Positions 7,587 to 17,060 are shown, numbered from the stretch's first letter. The stretch is 64,000 nucleotides of DNA from SZAS-103 sp038226665 (GCA_038226665.1 JBBRQI010000007.1:1-64000), one strand, 5' to 3'. Program-made: numbers and translations. Notes: generated by a model not told the origin, from the sequence alone.

Positions 7587-10500
7587 ATGCACGGACTCCT
7601 GTTCTCGACTGACTTCCTGCTCGAAGGCATCCGCGCAACGCCCGGTTGGCGAGGCTCCGAACAGGCATTCCTTGAGTTCCGCGCCGCCATCGGCTCCATC
7701 TACGGCGGCCTTCGCAGTGACACCGACTACAACGAAGCCCAGACCGAAGATGAAGTCATCCTGCCGGTGCTCAAGGCACTGGGTTGGGATCAATTCCTGC
7801 GCCAGCAGACCGCCAACCGCAGCGGTCGCGAGGACGTTCCGGACTTCCTGCTGTTCGCGAACCGCGAAACAAAGGACGCCTCGAAGACCGACCGGGCGGA
7901 TCGCCGCTACCGTCACGGCCTGCTGATCGTCGAAGCCAAGCGCTGGGGCCGCGCGCTGGATCGTGGCGACAATACCGATCCGCTGGACTCAGGCACACCA
8001 TCCAACCAGATGCTGCGCTACCTGAGCCGCGTCGAAGTCGCGTCCAATCGCGCAATCCAGTGGGGCATGCTCACCAATGGCCGGCTGTGGCGGCTGTATT
8101 GGCAGAACGCACGCTCGCGGGCCGAGGAGTTCGTGCAATTCGATCTCGCCGACCTCGCCGGCGTGGCTGGCATCAACGCCGATATGTTTACCAGTGCGGA
8201 TGCGACGGCGAGTGTCCATCTGCTGCGTGCGTTCTTCCTGCTGTTTCGACGAATCGCATTCATGCCGCAACCCGGCGACGCCGAAGGCCGCAGCTTCCAC
8301 GCGCTGGCACTCGATGAAGGCCGCTTGTGGGAAACCAAAGTCTCGCAAGACCTCGGCCAGCGCGTCTTCGATGACCTGTTCCCGCGCCTGACCGCAGCGC
8401 TCGCGCACAACGATCCGCAAGCCGTGCATCCGTACACACGCGACTACCTCGAACAAGTCCATCGCGCCGCACTGATTCTTTTGTACCGGCTGCTGTTCGT
8501 GCTCTACGCCGAGGATCGCGACCTGTTGCCGGCGCGCGACAAGCGCTACGACGACTATTCACTGCGCTGGCTGCGGCAGGACATCGCGCGCCGCACCGAC
8601 GAAGGCGACACCTTCAGCACCACCGCAACGCGTGCGTGGCAGCACTTGCGCAGCCTGTTCCGCGCGATCGACAAGGGCGACGATTCGCTCGGCCTGCCGC
8701 CCTACAATGGCGGATTGTTCGATGGCGCGAACGAGCCGATCCTGGCGCGCATCGAATTGCCGGATGCCGTGCTCGCGCCTTTGATCGACGGACTGTCGCG
8801 ACGCCCGGATATTTCCGGCCGTGCCTTCATCAATTACCGCGACCTCGCCGTGCAGCACCTCGGCTCGATCTACGAACGCCTGCTCGAACAGCGCCTGATC
8901 GAAACCACCGATGGCGGCATCGCGATCCAGCCGTCGCCATTCGCGCGCAAGAACAGCGGCAGCTACTACACGCACGACGACCTCGTGAAATTGATCCTGC
9001 GCGAAACGCTTGATCCGCTCGCGGTCGAACGCATCGCGGCATTCGATGCCGCCGTCGCCGATGCAAAGAAGAACCGCAAAAAATTCGAGCCGGCGCAACT
9101 GCACCGCATGCTCGCGGCGAGCGATCCGGCGCGTGCGCTGCTGGATCTAAAAGTCTGCGATCCGGCGATGGGCAGCGGTCATTTTCTCGTCAGCCTCGTG
9201 GACGATCTGGCCGACCGCGTGCTCGAACAACTCGCCAACGCAGCCGCCGAGGCCAGCGCTGCGGACATCGCCGGCTATGTGTCGCCGGTCACGCACGAAA
9301 TTACCAGCCTGCGCGAGCGTATCCTCACGCGCGCCACGCAAGGCCGCTGGGCGATCGATCCGGCATTGCTCGACGACCGCCACCTGGTGCGCCGCATGAT
9401 CCTCAAGCGGGTCGTGCATGGCGTCGACAAGAACCCGATGGCCGTCGAGTTGGCCAAACTCGCGCTGTGGCTGCACACATTCACCGTCGGCGCGCCGTTG
9501 TCGTTCCTCGATCATCACCTGCGTTGCGGCGATTCGCTGTACGGCGAACGCCTCGCAAGCGTGCGCGCGGACTTGAACCGCTTGGGCGCGCTGTTCAACG
9601 ACAGCCATACCGCCGGGATGCTGCTCGCCGCGCAGACGATGCGCGAAATCGGCGGCCTCAACGACATCGACCTGATTGAAGTCGAGCGCTCGCGCAGGCT
9701 CACCGACGATGCGTTCGCCGCGCTCGAAAACTTGCGTCGCGTGTTCGACCTTTGGCAAGCACTGCGCTGGATCGCCCCGCTCAACACGCCGCGCACGAAA
9801 CGCAAGGAGATTCATGCGACCGCGAGCGAGCTGCTGTCCGGTCGTTACAAATCCACCCTGAGCGAGCTGCTGAGCGGTGCGGGCCGCGTGCATGGCGACG
9901 ATCCTGCCGTCGATGCGCGCGTCAACGCCTTGCTCGACGACTGCCGCGCGCTCGCGCAACGGGAAAACTTTCTGCACTGGGAACTCGCGTTTCCGGGCGT
10001 GTGGCCCAGCGCTGGCACCGGCGGTGCGGGCGGATTCGACGCGGTGATCGGCAATCCGCCGTGGGATCGCATGAAGTTGCAGGAAGTCGAATGGTTTGCC
10101 GAGCGCCGCCCGGCGATTGCATTGCAGGCGCGCGCAAGCGACCGCAAGAAGGCGATTGCGAGGCTGCGCACCGATGGCGATGCGCTGGTTGCAGACTACG
10201 ACCTTGCCGCACAGCGCGCCGATGACTCGGCACGCATCGCGCGCGATTGTGGCGAATACCCGTTGCTGTCGTCCGGCGACATCAACCTGTATTCACTGTT
10301 CGTCGAACGCGCGTCGCATTTGGTGAAACCCGACGGCGTGGTCGGATTGCTCACGCCGTCTGGCATCGCCGCCGACAAGGGCGCGGCGCGATTCTTCCGT
10401 TCCATTGCAACGACCGGAAGGCTGGCGGCGTTGTTCGATTTCGAGAACCGCAAGAAGTTGTTTCCGGATGTCGATTCGCGCTTCAAGTTCTGCGCGTTGA

Positions 10501-11786
10501 TTTTCGCCGGCACCCAGCGCTCGTTCGCGCTGGCGCGTTGCGCGTTCTACCTGCATGCCGTGGCCGAACTGGCGCCGCCAATTGTTGCGGACGCTGCCGA
10601 CGAAGCCGAACGCCTGCGCGCGACGCGCGTGATCGCCTTGAGCGCCGACGACTTCCGCGCGGTCAACCCGAACACCGGCACCGCGCCGATCTTCCGCAAC
10701 GCGCTCGACGCGCAACTCACCACGCGCATCTACCGCCAGCATCCGGTGCTGGTGCGGCACGTGTTCGCCGAAGTCACCGACCCGATCACGAAAGAAAAAT
10801 CGCTCGATCCCGACAAGATCGCCAGCGAACAGCGCCTGTATCCGGTGCGCTACTGCACGATGTTTCACATGACCAACGACTCCGGTCTGTTCAAGCGCCG
10901 CGACGAGCTGGAAGCCGAAGGCTGGTATCCGGTGGCGTGCGGGCACTGGAAGAAGGGCGACGCGGAGATGCTGCCGTTGTACGAAGGCAAAATGGTGCAG
11001 ATGTATGACCATCGCGCGGCAAACGTGGTCATCAATCCGGAAAACCTGCATCGCCCCGCGATCACGGAAACAGCAACCGACGAACAACATGCCGATCCGG
11101 ATTGGTCGCCGCAGCCGCAGTTTCTGGTCGATGCCGAAGAAGTAAGCGAAGTCGAGCCGCACGCGCCGTGGCACATCGGCTTCAAGGAAATAACCGCGCC
11201 CACAAACGTGCGCTCGATGATCGCGATGGCATTACCGCGATCCGGCTTTGGCAACAAGGTGCCGATCTGGGTTCCGAATGGCGATGAAGCATTACGGACA
11301 GCCGCGCAATGGGCGCCGTGGTTCTTGGCAAATCTGAATTGTTTCGCCTTCGACTTTGTAGTTCGTCAAAAGATGCAGGGCCAGACGCTGAATTTGTTCA
11401 TCGTCGAACAACTTCCGTTGATCGCTCCATCGGCCTACACGCAACGACTCGGCAAAACGACCATCGCCGACTTCGTGCGCGAGCAAGTGCTGCGGCTGTC
11501 GTACACCGCGAACGACCTCACCCCATTCGCCCGCGACCTCGGCTACGACGGCGCGCCGTTCGCGTGGGACGCCGAAGACCGCCGCCACCGCATCGCCAAG
11601 CTCGACGCCTTGTATTTCAATCTGTACGGCCTGTCGCGCGATGAAGCCGCCTACGTGCTCGACACTTTCCCCATCGTGCGCGAACAGGACGAAGCGCAGT
11701 TCAACCGCTACCGCACGAAAGAACTCGTGCTCGGCTACATGAACGCGCTGGCCGCAGGCGATACGGAGACCATCGTCGCCTTGTAA
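7587..11786 (+). CDS. Type IIG-like restriction-modification enzyme (nuclease + N6-adenine methyltransferase in one chain)
   Basis: A 1399-aa single-polypeptide enzyme of the Eco57I-like class. The N-terminus has a PD-(D/E)XK nuclease pattern: E54/E56, PD at 85-86 and IVEAK with E116/K118. A helical part leads to the gamma-type methyltransferase: SYYTHDDLV, motif I DPAMGSGHF starting at D525, and motif IV NPPW at 823-826. The C-terminal ~350 residues probably form the target-recognition domain. It should methylate adenine and cut unmodified DNA at a site that cannot be predicted here. No separate specificity, methylase or BREX/DISARM partner genes are adjacent. It lies off the 3' end of tRNA-Pro and between related repeats, suggesting acquisition. 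No good ribosome-binding site precedes the ATG. Confidence 0.88.
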   Translation: MHGLLFSTDFLLEGIRATPGWRGSEQAFLEFRAAIGSIYGGLRSDTDYNEAQTEDEVILPVLKALGWDQFLRQQTANRSGREDVPDFLLFANRETKDASKTDRADRRYRHGLLIVEAKRWGRALDRGDNTDPLDSGTPSNQMLRYLSRVEVASNRAIQWGMLTNGRLWRLYWQNARSRAEEFVQFDLADLAGVAGINADMFTSADATASVHLLRAFFLLFRRIAFMPQPGDAEGRSFHALALDEGRLWETKVSQDLGQRVFDDLFPRLTAALAHNDPQAVHPYTRDYLEQVHRAALILLYRLLFVLYAEDRDLLPARDKRYDDYSLRWLRQDIARRTDEGDTFSTTATRAWQHLRSLFRAIDKGDDSLGLPPYNGGLFDGANEPILARIELPDAVLAPLIDGLSRRPDISGRAFINYRDLAVQHLGSIYERLLEQRLIETTDGGIAIQPSPFARKNSGSYYTHDDLVKLILRETLDPLAVERIAAFDAAVADAKKNRKKFEPAQLHRMLAASDPARALLDLKVCDPAMGSGHFLVSLVDDLADRVLEQLANAAAEASAADIAGYVSPVTHEITSLRERILTRATQGRWAIDPALLDDRHLVRRMILKRVVHGVDKNPMAVELAKLALWLHTFTVGAPLSFLDHHLRCGDSLYGERLASVRADLNRLGALFNDSHTAGMLLAAQTMREIGGLNDIDLIEVERSRRLTDDAFAALENLRRVFDLWQALRWIAPLNTPRTKRKEIHATASELLSGRYKSTLSELLSGAGRVHGDDPAVDARVNALLDDCRALAQRENFLHWELAFPGVWPSAGTGGAGGFDAVIGNPPWDRMKLQEVEWFAERRPAIALQARASDRKKAIARLRTDGDALVADYDLAAQRADDSARIARDCGEYPLLSSGDINLYSLFVERASHLVKPDGVVGLLTPSGIAADKGAARFFRSIATTGRLAALFDFENRKKLFPDVDSRFKFCALIFAGTQRSFALARCAFYLHAVAELAPPIVADAADEAERLRATRVIALSADDFRAVNPNTGTAPIFRNALDAQLTTRIYRQHPVLVRHVFAEVTDPITKEKSLDPDKIASEQRLYPVRYCTMFHMTNDSGLFKRRDELEAEGWYPVACGHWKKGDAEMLPLYEGKMVQMYDHRAANVVINPENLHRPAITETATDEQHADPDWSPQPQFLVDAEEVSEVEPHAPWHIGFKEITAPTNVRSMIAMALPRSGFGNKVPIWVPNGDEALRTAAQWAPWFLANLNCFAFDFVVRQKMQGQTLNLFIVEQLPLIAPSAYTQRLGKTTIADFVREQVLRLSYTANDLTPFARDLGYDGAPFAWDAEDRRHRIAKLDALYFNLYGLSRDEAAYVLDTFPIVREQDEAQFNRYRTKELVLGYMNALAAGDTETIVAL

Positions 11787-11931
11787 GGGATGGCTGCGTC
11801 GCCTTGGTCGGAGGAGCAGGCGCTCGCAGGACACGCGGACGTGGCGACACGCGGCACTACGTGGGGGCAAGAAGCCCATGGCAGCCCGGATCGGAGGATG
11901 CATTACCGAAGTTCACCCAAGCGTTAATCAG

Positions 11932-12057
11932 GGCTGGCGGACAAGCCTGAGCGGCGGAGCTGCTTCGTTTGAGAGTCAGAGCCAGCGGATAGGCCTTAGC
12001 GGCGGCGCTGCTTCGTTTGAGAGTCAGAGCCAGCGGATACGCCTGAACTGCGGCGCT
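11932..12057 (+). repeat. Tandem ~48-bp repeat cluster between the RM gene and tRNA-Pro
   Basis: Two full units begin at 11959 and 12007 (period 48), sharing GCTTCGTTTGAGAGTCAGAG and CAGCGGATA, with a partial unit before them from about 11932. The minus-strand translation is open and gives tandem 16-residue units containing YPLALTLKRSSAA; this follows from 48 being a multiple of three and is probably not a protein. A diverged single copy lies at 7330-7380. Function unknown. Confidence 0.85.
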
Positions 12058-12080
12058 CGTATTTCTGCTGAGTCTAATCA

Positions 12081-12157
12081 TGGTCGGGACGGCGGGATTC
12101 GAACCCACGACCCCCTGCCCCCCAGGCAGGTGCGCTACCAGACTGCGCTACGCCCCG
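12081..12157 (-). tRNA. tRNA-Pro (anticodon GGG), CCA encoded
   Basis: A 77-nt cloverleaf on the minus strand: acceptor CGGGGCG paired with CGTCCCG (one G-U), D-arm region AGCGCAGTCTGGTAGCGC, anticodon loop reading GGG flanked by CCTGCCT and GGCAGGG, T-loop GGTTCGAATCC, and an encoded 3' CCA at 12083-12081. It follows merR on the same strand, as in other Lysobacterales. Its 3' end faces the restriction-modification gene, the side on which tRNA-targeting elements insert. Confidence 0.97.
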
Positions 12158-12231
12158 ACGAGGACGATGTCCGCGCACGCGTTGCGTGCGGGACGCGAAT
12201 TATACGGGTTTATTCGGCACGGAAGAGAAGC

Positions 12232-12588
12232 TCAGCGCTTCAGCAACTGCAGGACTTCTTCGAGTTCCTGTCGCACTTGCCGGACGATCTGGGTCGACAT
12301 GGTGTTCTCGACGCGCGCGACTTCGCCTTCGAGCCGCTGGCGCGCGCCGCCGATGGTGTAGCCGTTCTCGTAGAGCAGGCCGCGGATCTGGCGGATCATC
12401 AGCACGTCGTGGCGCTGGTAATAGCGGCGATTGCCGCGACGTTTGACCGGCTTCAATGTCGGAAATTCGGTTTCCCAGTAGCGCAGCACATGCGGTTTCA
12501 CATCGCAAAGCTCGCTGACCTCACCGATGGTGAAGTAGCGTTTGGCCGGGATCGCCGGAAGCTCGCGATTGCTGCCGGGATCAAGCAT
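12232..12588 (-). CDS. MerR-family transcriptional regulator
   Basis: 118-aa regulator with the N-terminal winged helix of MerR proteins (YFTIGEVSELCDVKPHVLRYWE, residues ~18-39) and a C-terminal coiled-coil of about 40 residues. There is no cysteine-rich metal site or ligand domain, so the effector is unknown. This type is regularly found directly after ihfA in xanthomonads. Its ATG overlaps the end of ihfA by 8 bases, implying translational coupling. Confidence 0.9.
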   Translation of the reverse strand: MLDPGSNRELPAIPAKRYFTIGEVSELCDVKPHVLRYWETEFPTLKPVKRRGNRRYYQRHDVLMIRQIRGLLYENGYTIGGARQRLEGEVARVENTMSTQIVRQVRQELEEVLQLLKR

Positions 12589-12886
12589 GTTCGGCCGCTC
12601 CGGCGCGGGCCTCGACGCGTTCCTTCAGCTTGTGGCCGGGACGGAAGGTGACCACGGTGCGCGCGGAAATCGGAATCTCCTCGCCGGTCTTGGGATTACG
12701 GCCGGGACGCTGGTTTTTCTGGCGCAATTCGAAATTGCCGAAACCCGACAGCTTGACCTGCACGCCGCGCTCCAGCGATTCGCGGAGCACGTTGAAGTAC
12801 GCATCGACGAATTCCTTCGCCTCGCGCTTGTTCAATCCAACTTCCTCGAAGAGACGCTCGGCCATCTCCGCCTTGGTCAACGCCAT
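12581..12886 (-). CDS. ihfA: Integration host factor subunit alpha
   Basis: DNA-bending nucleoid protein that dimerises with IhfB. The start at 12886 gives 101 aa beginning MALTKAEMAERLFEEVGLNK, the family's normal N-terminus, and GGGGA lies just upstream; an earlier in-frame ATG adds 20 non-conserved residues. The DNA-intercalating arm is seen as GRNPKTGEEIPISARTVV and the core as KLSGFGNFELR. As in other gammaproteobacteria it follows pheT, here by 75 bp, and it overlaps merR downstream. Confidence 0.97.
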   Translation of the reverse strand: MALTKAEMAERLFEEVGLNKREAKEFVDAYFNVLRESLERGVQVKLSGFGNFELRQKNQRPGRNPKTGEEIPISARTVVTFRPGHKLKERVEARAGAAEHA

Positions 12887-12961
12887 GTCATCCCCTGTCG
12901 AACCGCGTCCTGCGGCTTGTTCACTTTGCATATCGGTCGATTGCATCCATTCCGGGCCGAT

Positions 12962-15346
12962 TCAAGCCCCTCGCAATACCGCGCCGCATTCGCGCTCCAG
13001 CGCGGCAACAGCGGCGGCCACGACCTGGTCGGCATCGTGGTCGGTCAGCGTGCGCGAGACATCCTGTAAAATCAAGCCCATAGCGAGACTCCTTGTGTCC
13101 GGGTCTAGCCCTGTCCCGCGATAGACGTCGAATAGCCTGACCTCGCGCAGCAGCGCGCCCAGAGCCGATTTCAGGCTGGTTTCGACCGCTGACCATGGGG
13201 TCGCATCCGACACGACAAGCGCGAGGTCCCGGCGGACGAGCGGATAGCGTGAAAGTGCTGTCGCAGATGGAATTGCGCGCGCAGCCAACGGCTCGAGGTC
13301 GAGTTCGAACGCCAGCACCTCGGTATCGAGGTCGAGCGCCTTGCGCAAGCGCGGGTGCAGGTGGCCGATCCAGCCCAGCCGGACCTCGCCGCGCCAGACT
13401 TCCGCCGAACGTCCCGGATGCAGCCACGGTTCGGTCGTCGGCAGGTAATGCAAAGCGACGCCCTGCCCGCACAACGCGGCCAGGCTTTCGAGGTCGGCCT
13501 TGAGGTCGTAAAGATCCACCGGCCGCGCCGTCTCGCCCCATTGCTCGGCATTGACGTTCCCGTTGCACACGGCAGCGATGCGCTGGGTTTCGCGCGGCGC
13601 TTCACCTTTGCGTGATTTGAAGACCCGGCCCAGTTCGAACATCCGTACACGCGGTTGCTGGCGCGCAGCGTTATGGCGCAGCGCTTGTACCAGACCGGGC
13701 AACAACGCCGTACGCATCATGCCGAGTTCGGCGCTCAGCGGATTCGCCAACGCGACCGCTTCGGCATCGAGCGACCACTTCGCGAGCAGGTTCGCATCGA
13801 CGAATGCGTAGTTGATCGCCTCGCGATAGTCCCGCGCTGCAAGTTGGCGACGCATGTCGGCGTCGCCGACGCGCGTTTCGCTCACGGCGGCGATACGAAT
13901 TTCACCACTCGGCATCGCGACAGGGATCGCGTCGTAGCCGTGGATGCGCGCGATCTCCTCGATCAGGTCTTCCTCGATCGAGATGTCGAAACGGCGACTC
14001 GGCGCGGTGACGCTCCAGCCATCGGCAAGCGCCTCGACTTGCATGCCAAGCGCACGCAGGATGCGTTCGACCTCGGCATCGGAAACGCGGAGGCCAAGCA
14101 CGCGTGCGAGGCGCGCGCGGCGCAGCACGACGGCACAGCGCGCGGTCGTGAAATCATCCACGCGCGCTTCGCAGATTGGGCCCGCTTTTCCGCCAGCGAT
14201 GGACAGGATCAATCCGGTTGCGCGCTCGATCGCTTGCGGCGGAAGTTCGGGATCGACGCCGCGCTCGAAACGATGCGCGGCATCGGTATGCATGCCGAGT
14301 TTGCGCGAGCGGCCGACGATCGCTTCGGGCGCGAAATGCGCGGCTTCGAGCAGCACGTTCCGGGTCGTATCGGTGACGCGCGATTCCCAGCCGCCCATGA
14401 TGCCGGCGAGGCCGACAGGGCCTTTCGCATCGGCGATCACGACGAAATCGTGATTAAGCGCGATCTCGCGCTGATCGAGCAGCCTGGTGGCTTCGCCTGC
14501 ACGCGCGCGGCGCACGTGGATCGGGCCATCGAGCTTGTCCGCACCGTAGGCGTGCATCGGCTGGCCGAGTTCGAGCATCACATACGCGGTGACATCGACC
14601 AGTAGGCTGATCGGTCGGATGCCGGAACGCTTGAGACGCTCGCGCATCCACACAGGTGTCGGCGCCGTAGCGTTGACGCCTTCGATCACGCGGCCGCAAT
14701 AACGCGGGCAATCGTTGCCGGCGTCGAGTGCGATGGCGATCCGCGCGTCCGATGCGATCGAAGCGGGTTCGATCGCCAGCGGTTGCACGTTGCTGCCGAA
14801 TGCCGCGGCGACATCGAACGCGATGCCGCGAATGCTGAAACAATCCGCGCGGTTCGGCGTGAGCTTGAGTTCGATGCTGGCGTCGGGCAAGCCGAGATAT
14901 TCCGCGAGCCCTGAACCGACCGGCGCATCGTCCGGCAGTTCGAGCAGGCCGGATGCATCGGTATCGATGCCGAGTTCCTTCGCCGAACACAGCATGCCGT
15001 TCGACGCGACGCCACGCAGCGTTGCGGGTTTGATCTGCATGCCGCCGGGGAGAACGGCGCCGACGAGAGCGAGCGGCACCTTCAGTCCGGGCCGCGCATT
15101 CGGCGCGCCGCAAACGATTTGCAGCATGTCTTCCTTGCCGATATCGACGCTGCACACCTGCAAGCGGTCGGCTTCCGGATGTTTCGTGCAGGATGCGATC
15201 CGCGCGACGACGACATCCTCGAGATGCGCGCCGAGCGATTCGACGTTCTCGACTTCCAGCCCGATCGCGCTGAGCCGTTCGGTGAGTACTTCGTGCGTCG
15301 CTTCGATGGCTACGTTTTCGCGGAGCCAGTTTTCACTGAATTTCAT
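12962..15346 (-). CDS. pheT: Phenylalanine--tRNA ligase beta subunit
   Basis: Large subunit of the (alpha-beta)2 enzyme, for tRNA binding and editing. The 794-aa length fits the bacterial form. Seen in order: N-terminal fold with MKFSENWLREN, a tRNA-binding EMAP-like domain (about 39-150, with GLKVPLALVGAVLPGGMQI), the B3/B4 editing domain (CPRYCGRVI), the B5 domain and the C-terminal anticodon-binding ferredoxin-like domain (FDVYRGTGLDPDTRSLA). It starts 7 bp after pheS, so the two are co-translated in near-equal amounts. Confidence 0.98.
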   Translation of the reverse strand: MKFSENWLRENVAIEATHEVLTERLSAIGLEVENVESLGAHLEDVVVARIASCTKHPEADRLQVCSVDIGKEDMLQIVCGAPNARPGLKVPLALVGAVLPGGMQIKPATLRGVASNGMLCSAKELGIDTDASGLLELPDDAPVGSGLAEYLGLPDASIELKLTPNRADCFSIRGIAFDVAAAFGSNVQPLAIEPASIASDARIAIALDAGNDCPRYCGRVIEGVNATAPTPVWMRERLKRSGIRPISLLVDVTAYVMLELGQPMHAYGADKLDGPIHVRRARAGEATRLLDQREIALNHDFVVIADAKGPVGLAGIMGGWESRVTDTTRNVLLEAAHFAPEAIVGRSRKLGMHTDAAHRFERGVDPELPPQAIERATGLILSIAGGKAGPICEARVDDFTTARCAVVLRRARLARVLGLRVSDAEVERILRALGMQVEALADGWSVTAPSRRFDISIEEDLIEEIARIHGYDAIPVAMPSGEIRIAAVSETRVGDADMRRQLAARDYREAINYAFVDANLLAKWSLDAEAVALANPLSAELGMMRTALLPGLVQALRHNAARQQPRVRMFELGRVFKSRKGEAPRETQRIAAVCNGNVNAEQWGETARPVDLYDLKADLESLAALCGQGVALHYLPTTEPWLHPGRSAEVWRGEVRLGWIGHLHPRLRKALDLDTEVLAFELDLEPLAARAIPSATALSRYPLVRRDLALVVSDATPWSAVETSLKSALGALLREVRLFDVYRGTGLDPDTRSLAMGLILQDVSRTLTDHDADQVVAAAVAALERECGAVLRGA

Positions 15347-15353
15347 GAGGGCC

Positions 15354-16364
15354 TCACGCGAACTGCTGCAGGAAGCGCAGGTCGTTTTCGAAGAAGCTGC
15401 GCAGGTCGTCGACGCCGTAGCGCAGCATCGCGAAGCGTTCGACGCCGAGGCCGAAGGCGAAGCCGGTGTAACGCTCCGGATCGATGCCGCAATTGCGCAG
15501 GACGCTCGGATGCACCATCCCCGAGCCCAGGACTTCGAGCCATGACGTGCTGCCGTCGGCGCGGGTCCAGCCGATATCCACTTCGGCCGACGGCTCGGTG
15601 AACGGGAAATAGCTCGGACGAAATCGCATCGGCAGGTCGCGCTCGAAGAACGCGTTGACGAATTCGGACAGCGTGCCCTTGAGGTCGGCGAAACTCGATG
15701 TCTCGTCCACCAGCAGGCCTTCGACTTGATGAAACATCGGCGAGTGGGTCTGGTCGGAATCGCTGCGATAGACCTTGCCCGGCGCGATCAGGCGGATCGG
15801 CGGCGTGCGTCCGACCATGCCGCGGATCTGCACGGGCGAGGTGTGCGTGCGCAGCAACCGAGCGGCACCGCTTTCATCAGGCGTGAAATAGAACGTGTCG
15901 TGCATCGCGCGCGCGGGATGGTGCGGCGGAAAATTCAGCGCCTCGAAGTTGTGCCAGTCGTCCTCGATCTCGGGGCCTTCGGCAACCGCATAACCGAGCC
16001 GCGCGAAGATGTCGACGATGCGCTCCATAGCACGCGTGACCGGATGCAGGCTGCCGCGTTCGCCGTTGCGTCCGGGCAACGTGATGTCAATGCGCTCGGA
16101 TGCGAGGCGCGCCTGCAGGTCGGCTTCGTCGAGTTGCGCGCGACGCTTCGCGATCGCGTCGGCGATGGATTCCTTCGCACGATTGATCGCTTCGCCGGCG
16201 ACCTTGCGTTGTTCGGCAGGCATCGCACCGAGCGATTTCAGCAACGCGGTGACGCTCCCTTGCTTGCCGAGTAGTTGCACGCGCAATTGTTCCAGCGTGT
16301 CGATCCTCCCGGTCGAGGCGATCTGTGCCAGTGCATTGCGCGTGATGGTTTCGGTATCGCTCAT
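15354..16364 (-). CDS. pheS: Phenylalanine--tRNA ligase alpha subunit
   Basis: Catalytic subunit of phenylalanyl-tRNA synthetase, a class II enzyme. 336 aa, with an N-terminal coiled-coil arm (about 1-90) and the catalytic core containing DTFYF, the class II motif 2 region GKVYRSDSDQTHSPMFHQVE, and motif 3 GLGVERFAMLRYG. Forms an operon with pheT (7-bp gap). A stem-loop followed by T-rich sequence separates it from rplT upstream and may set its expression relative to the ribosomal protein genes. Confidence 0.98.
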   Translation of the reverse strand: MSDTETITRNALAQIASTGRIDTLEQLRVQLLGKQGSVTALLKSLGAMPAEQRKVAGEAINRAKESIADAIAKRRAQLDEADLQARLASERIDITLPGRNGERGSLHPVTRAMERIVDIFARLGYAVAEGPEIEDDWHNFEALNFPPHHPARAMHDTFYFTPDESGAARLLRTHTSPVQIRGMVGRTPPIRLIAPGKVYRSDSDQTHSPMFHQVEGLLVDETSSFADLKGTLSEFVNAFFERDLPMRFRPSYFPFTEPSAEVDIGWTRADGSTSWLEVLGSGMVHPSVLRNCGIDPERYTGFAFGLGVERFAMLRYGVDDLRSFFENDLRFLQQFA

Positions 16365-16383
16365 GGGTGGATTGTGCCCGCCT

Positions 16384-16420
16384 GAAACGAAAACGGGGAA
16401 GGACTCTCGCCCTCCCCCGT
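16384..16420 (-). terminator. Candidate intrinsic terminator/attenuator between rplT and pheS
   Basis: On the minus strand ACGGGGGA pairs with TTCCCCGT (8 pairs, one G-U) around a 12-nt loop, followed by TTTCGTTT. It sits in the 81-bp rplT-pheS gap. There is no room for a Phe-rich leader peptide like PheM of enterics, so if it works it is a partial terminator rather than classical attenuation. Confidence 0.6.
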
Positions 16421-16445
16421 CGGGTTGCTTCGCGTATTTTGTACT

Positions 16446-16805
16446 TTACGCCGCGAGGGCCTGCTTGGCTTTTTCGGCTAGCTTCCCAAACGCTGCGATG
16501 TCGTGAATCGCGATGTCGGAAAGCACCTTGCGATCCAGGGTGATCTCGGCTTTCTTCAGGCCATTCATGAAGCGGCTGTAGCTCAGCCCATAGATGCGCG
16601 CGCCGGCGTTGATGCGCACGATCCACAGCGCGCGGAACTGACGCTTGCGCTGCTTGCGGCCGATGTAGGCGTATTGCGCGGCCTTGGTAACGGCCTGCTT
16701 CGCAACGCGGAACACCTTGCGGCGCGCGTGGAAGTAGCCCTTGGCCAGCTTCAGGATTTTCTTGTGACGGCGGCGGGCCGTCACACCACGTTTGACTCGT
16801 GCCAT
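16446..16805 (-). CDS. rplT: 50S ribosomal protein L20
   Basis: Binds 23S rRNA early in large-subunit assembly and, in enterics, represses the rpmI-rplT message. 119 aa, with the usual start MARVKRGVTARRRHKKIL, the basic N-terminal extension and the globular domain LSYSRFMNGLKKA. Lies 13 bp after rpmI. A strong hairpin in the infC-rpmI spacer upstream is a candidate target for autoregulation. Confidence 0.99.
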   Translation of the reverse strand: MARVKRGVTARRRHKKILKLAKGYFHARRKVFRVAKQAVTKAAQYAYIGRKQRKRQFRALWIVRINAGARIYGLSYSRFMNGLKKAEITLDRKVLSDIAIHDIAAFGKLAEKAKQALAA

Positions 16806-16818
16806 GGTTCAGCCCTCC

Positions 16819-17016
16819 TCAGAGATAGGGAAGCATACGATCGAGACGGCCCGCATCCTCGGCGCGCACATGGTTCGTGCTGCGCAGGTTGCGTTTCCGT
16901 TTCGTCGACTTCTTCGTGAGGATGTGGCTGCGGTTGGCGTGACCGCACTTGTATTTGCCGGACGCGGTCTTGCGAAAACGCTTCGCAGCCCCCCGGTTGG
17001 TCTTGATCTTGGGCAT
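16819..17016 (-). CDS. rpmI: 50S ribosomal protein L35
   Basis: 65-aa basic ribosomal protein with the diagnostic start MPKIKTNRGAAKRFRKTASG and the motif SHILTKKSTKRKRNLR. Placed between infC (224-bp gap upstream) and rplT (13-bp gap downstream), the universal order. The unusually long upstream gap holds a stable stem-loop. Confidence 0.99.
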   Translation of the reverse strand: MPKIKTNRGAAKRFRKTASGKYKCGHANRSHILTKKSTKRKRNLRSTNHVRAEDAGRLDRMLPYL

Positions 17017-17060
17017 GACAATCCTTTGGGTATCTTATGACTGGCGTGGGCGCCTCTGCC

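Noticed and set aside
7587..11786. BREX PglX or DISARM methylase
   Set aside because: N-terminal PD-(D/E)XK nuclease in the same chain and no pgl/brx/drm neighbours; type IIG fits better.
11857..12108. 83-codon minus-strand frame with YPLALTLKRSS repeats
   Set aside because: Made of intergenic tandem repeats and enters the tRNA gene; open only because the period is 48.
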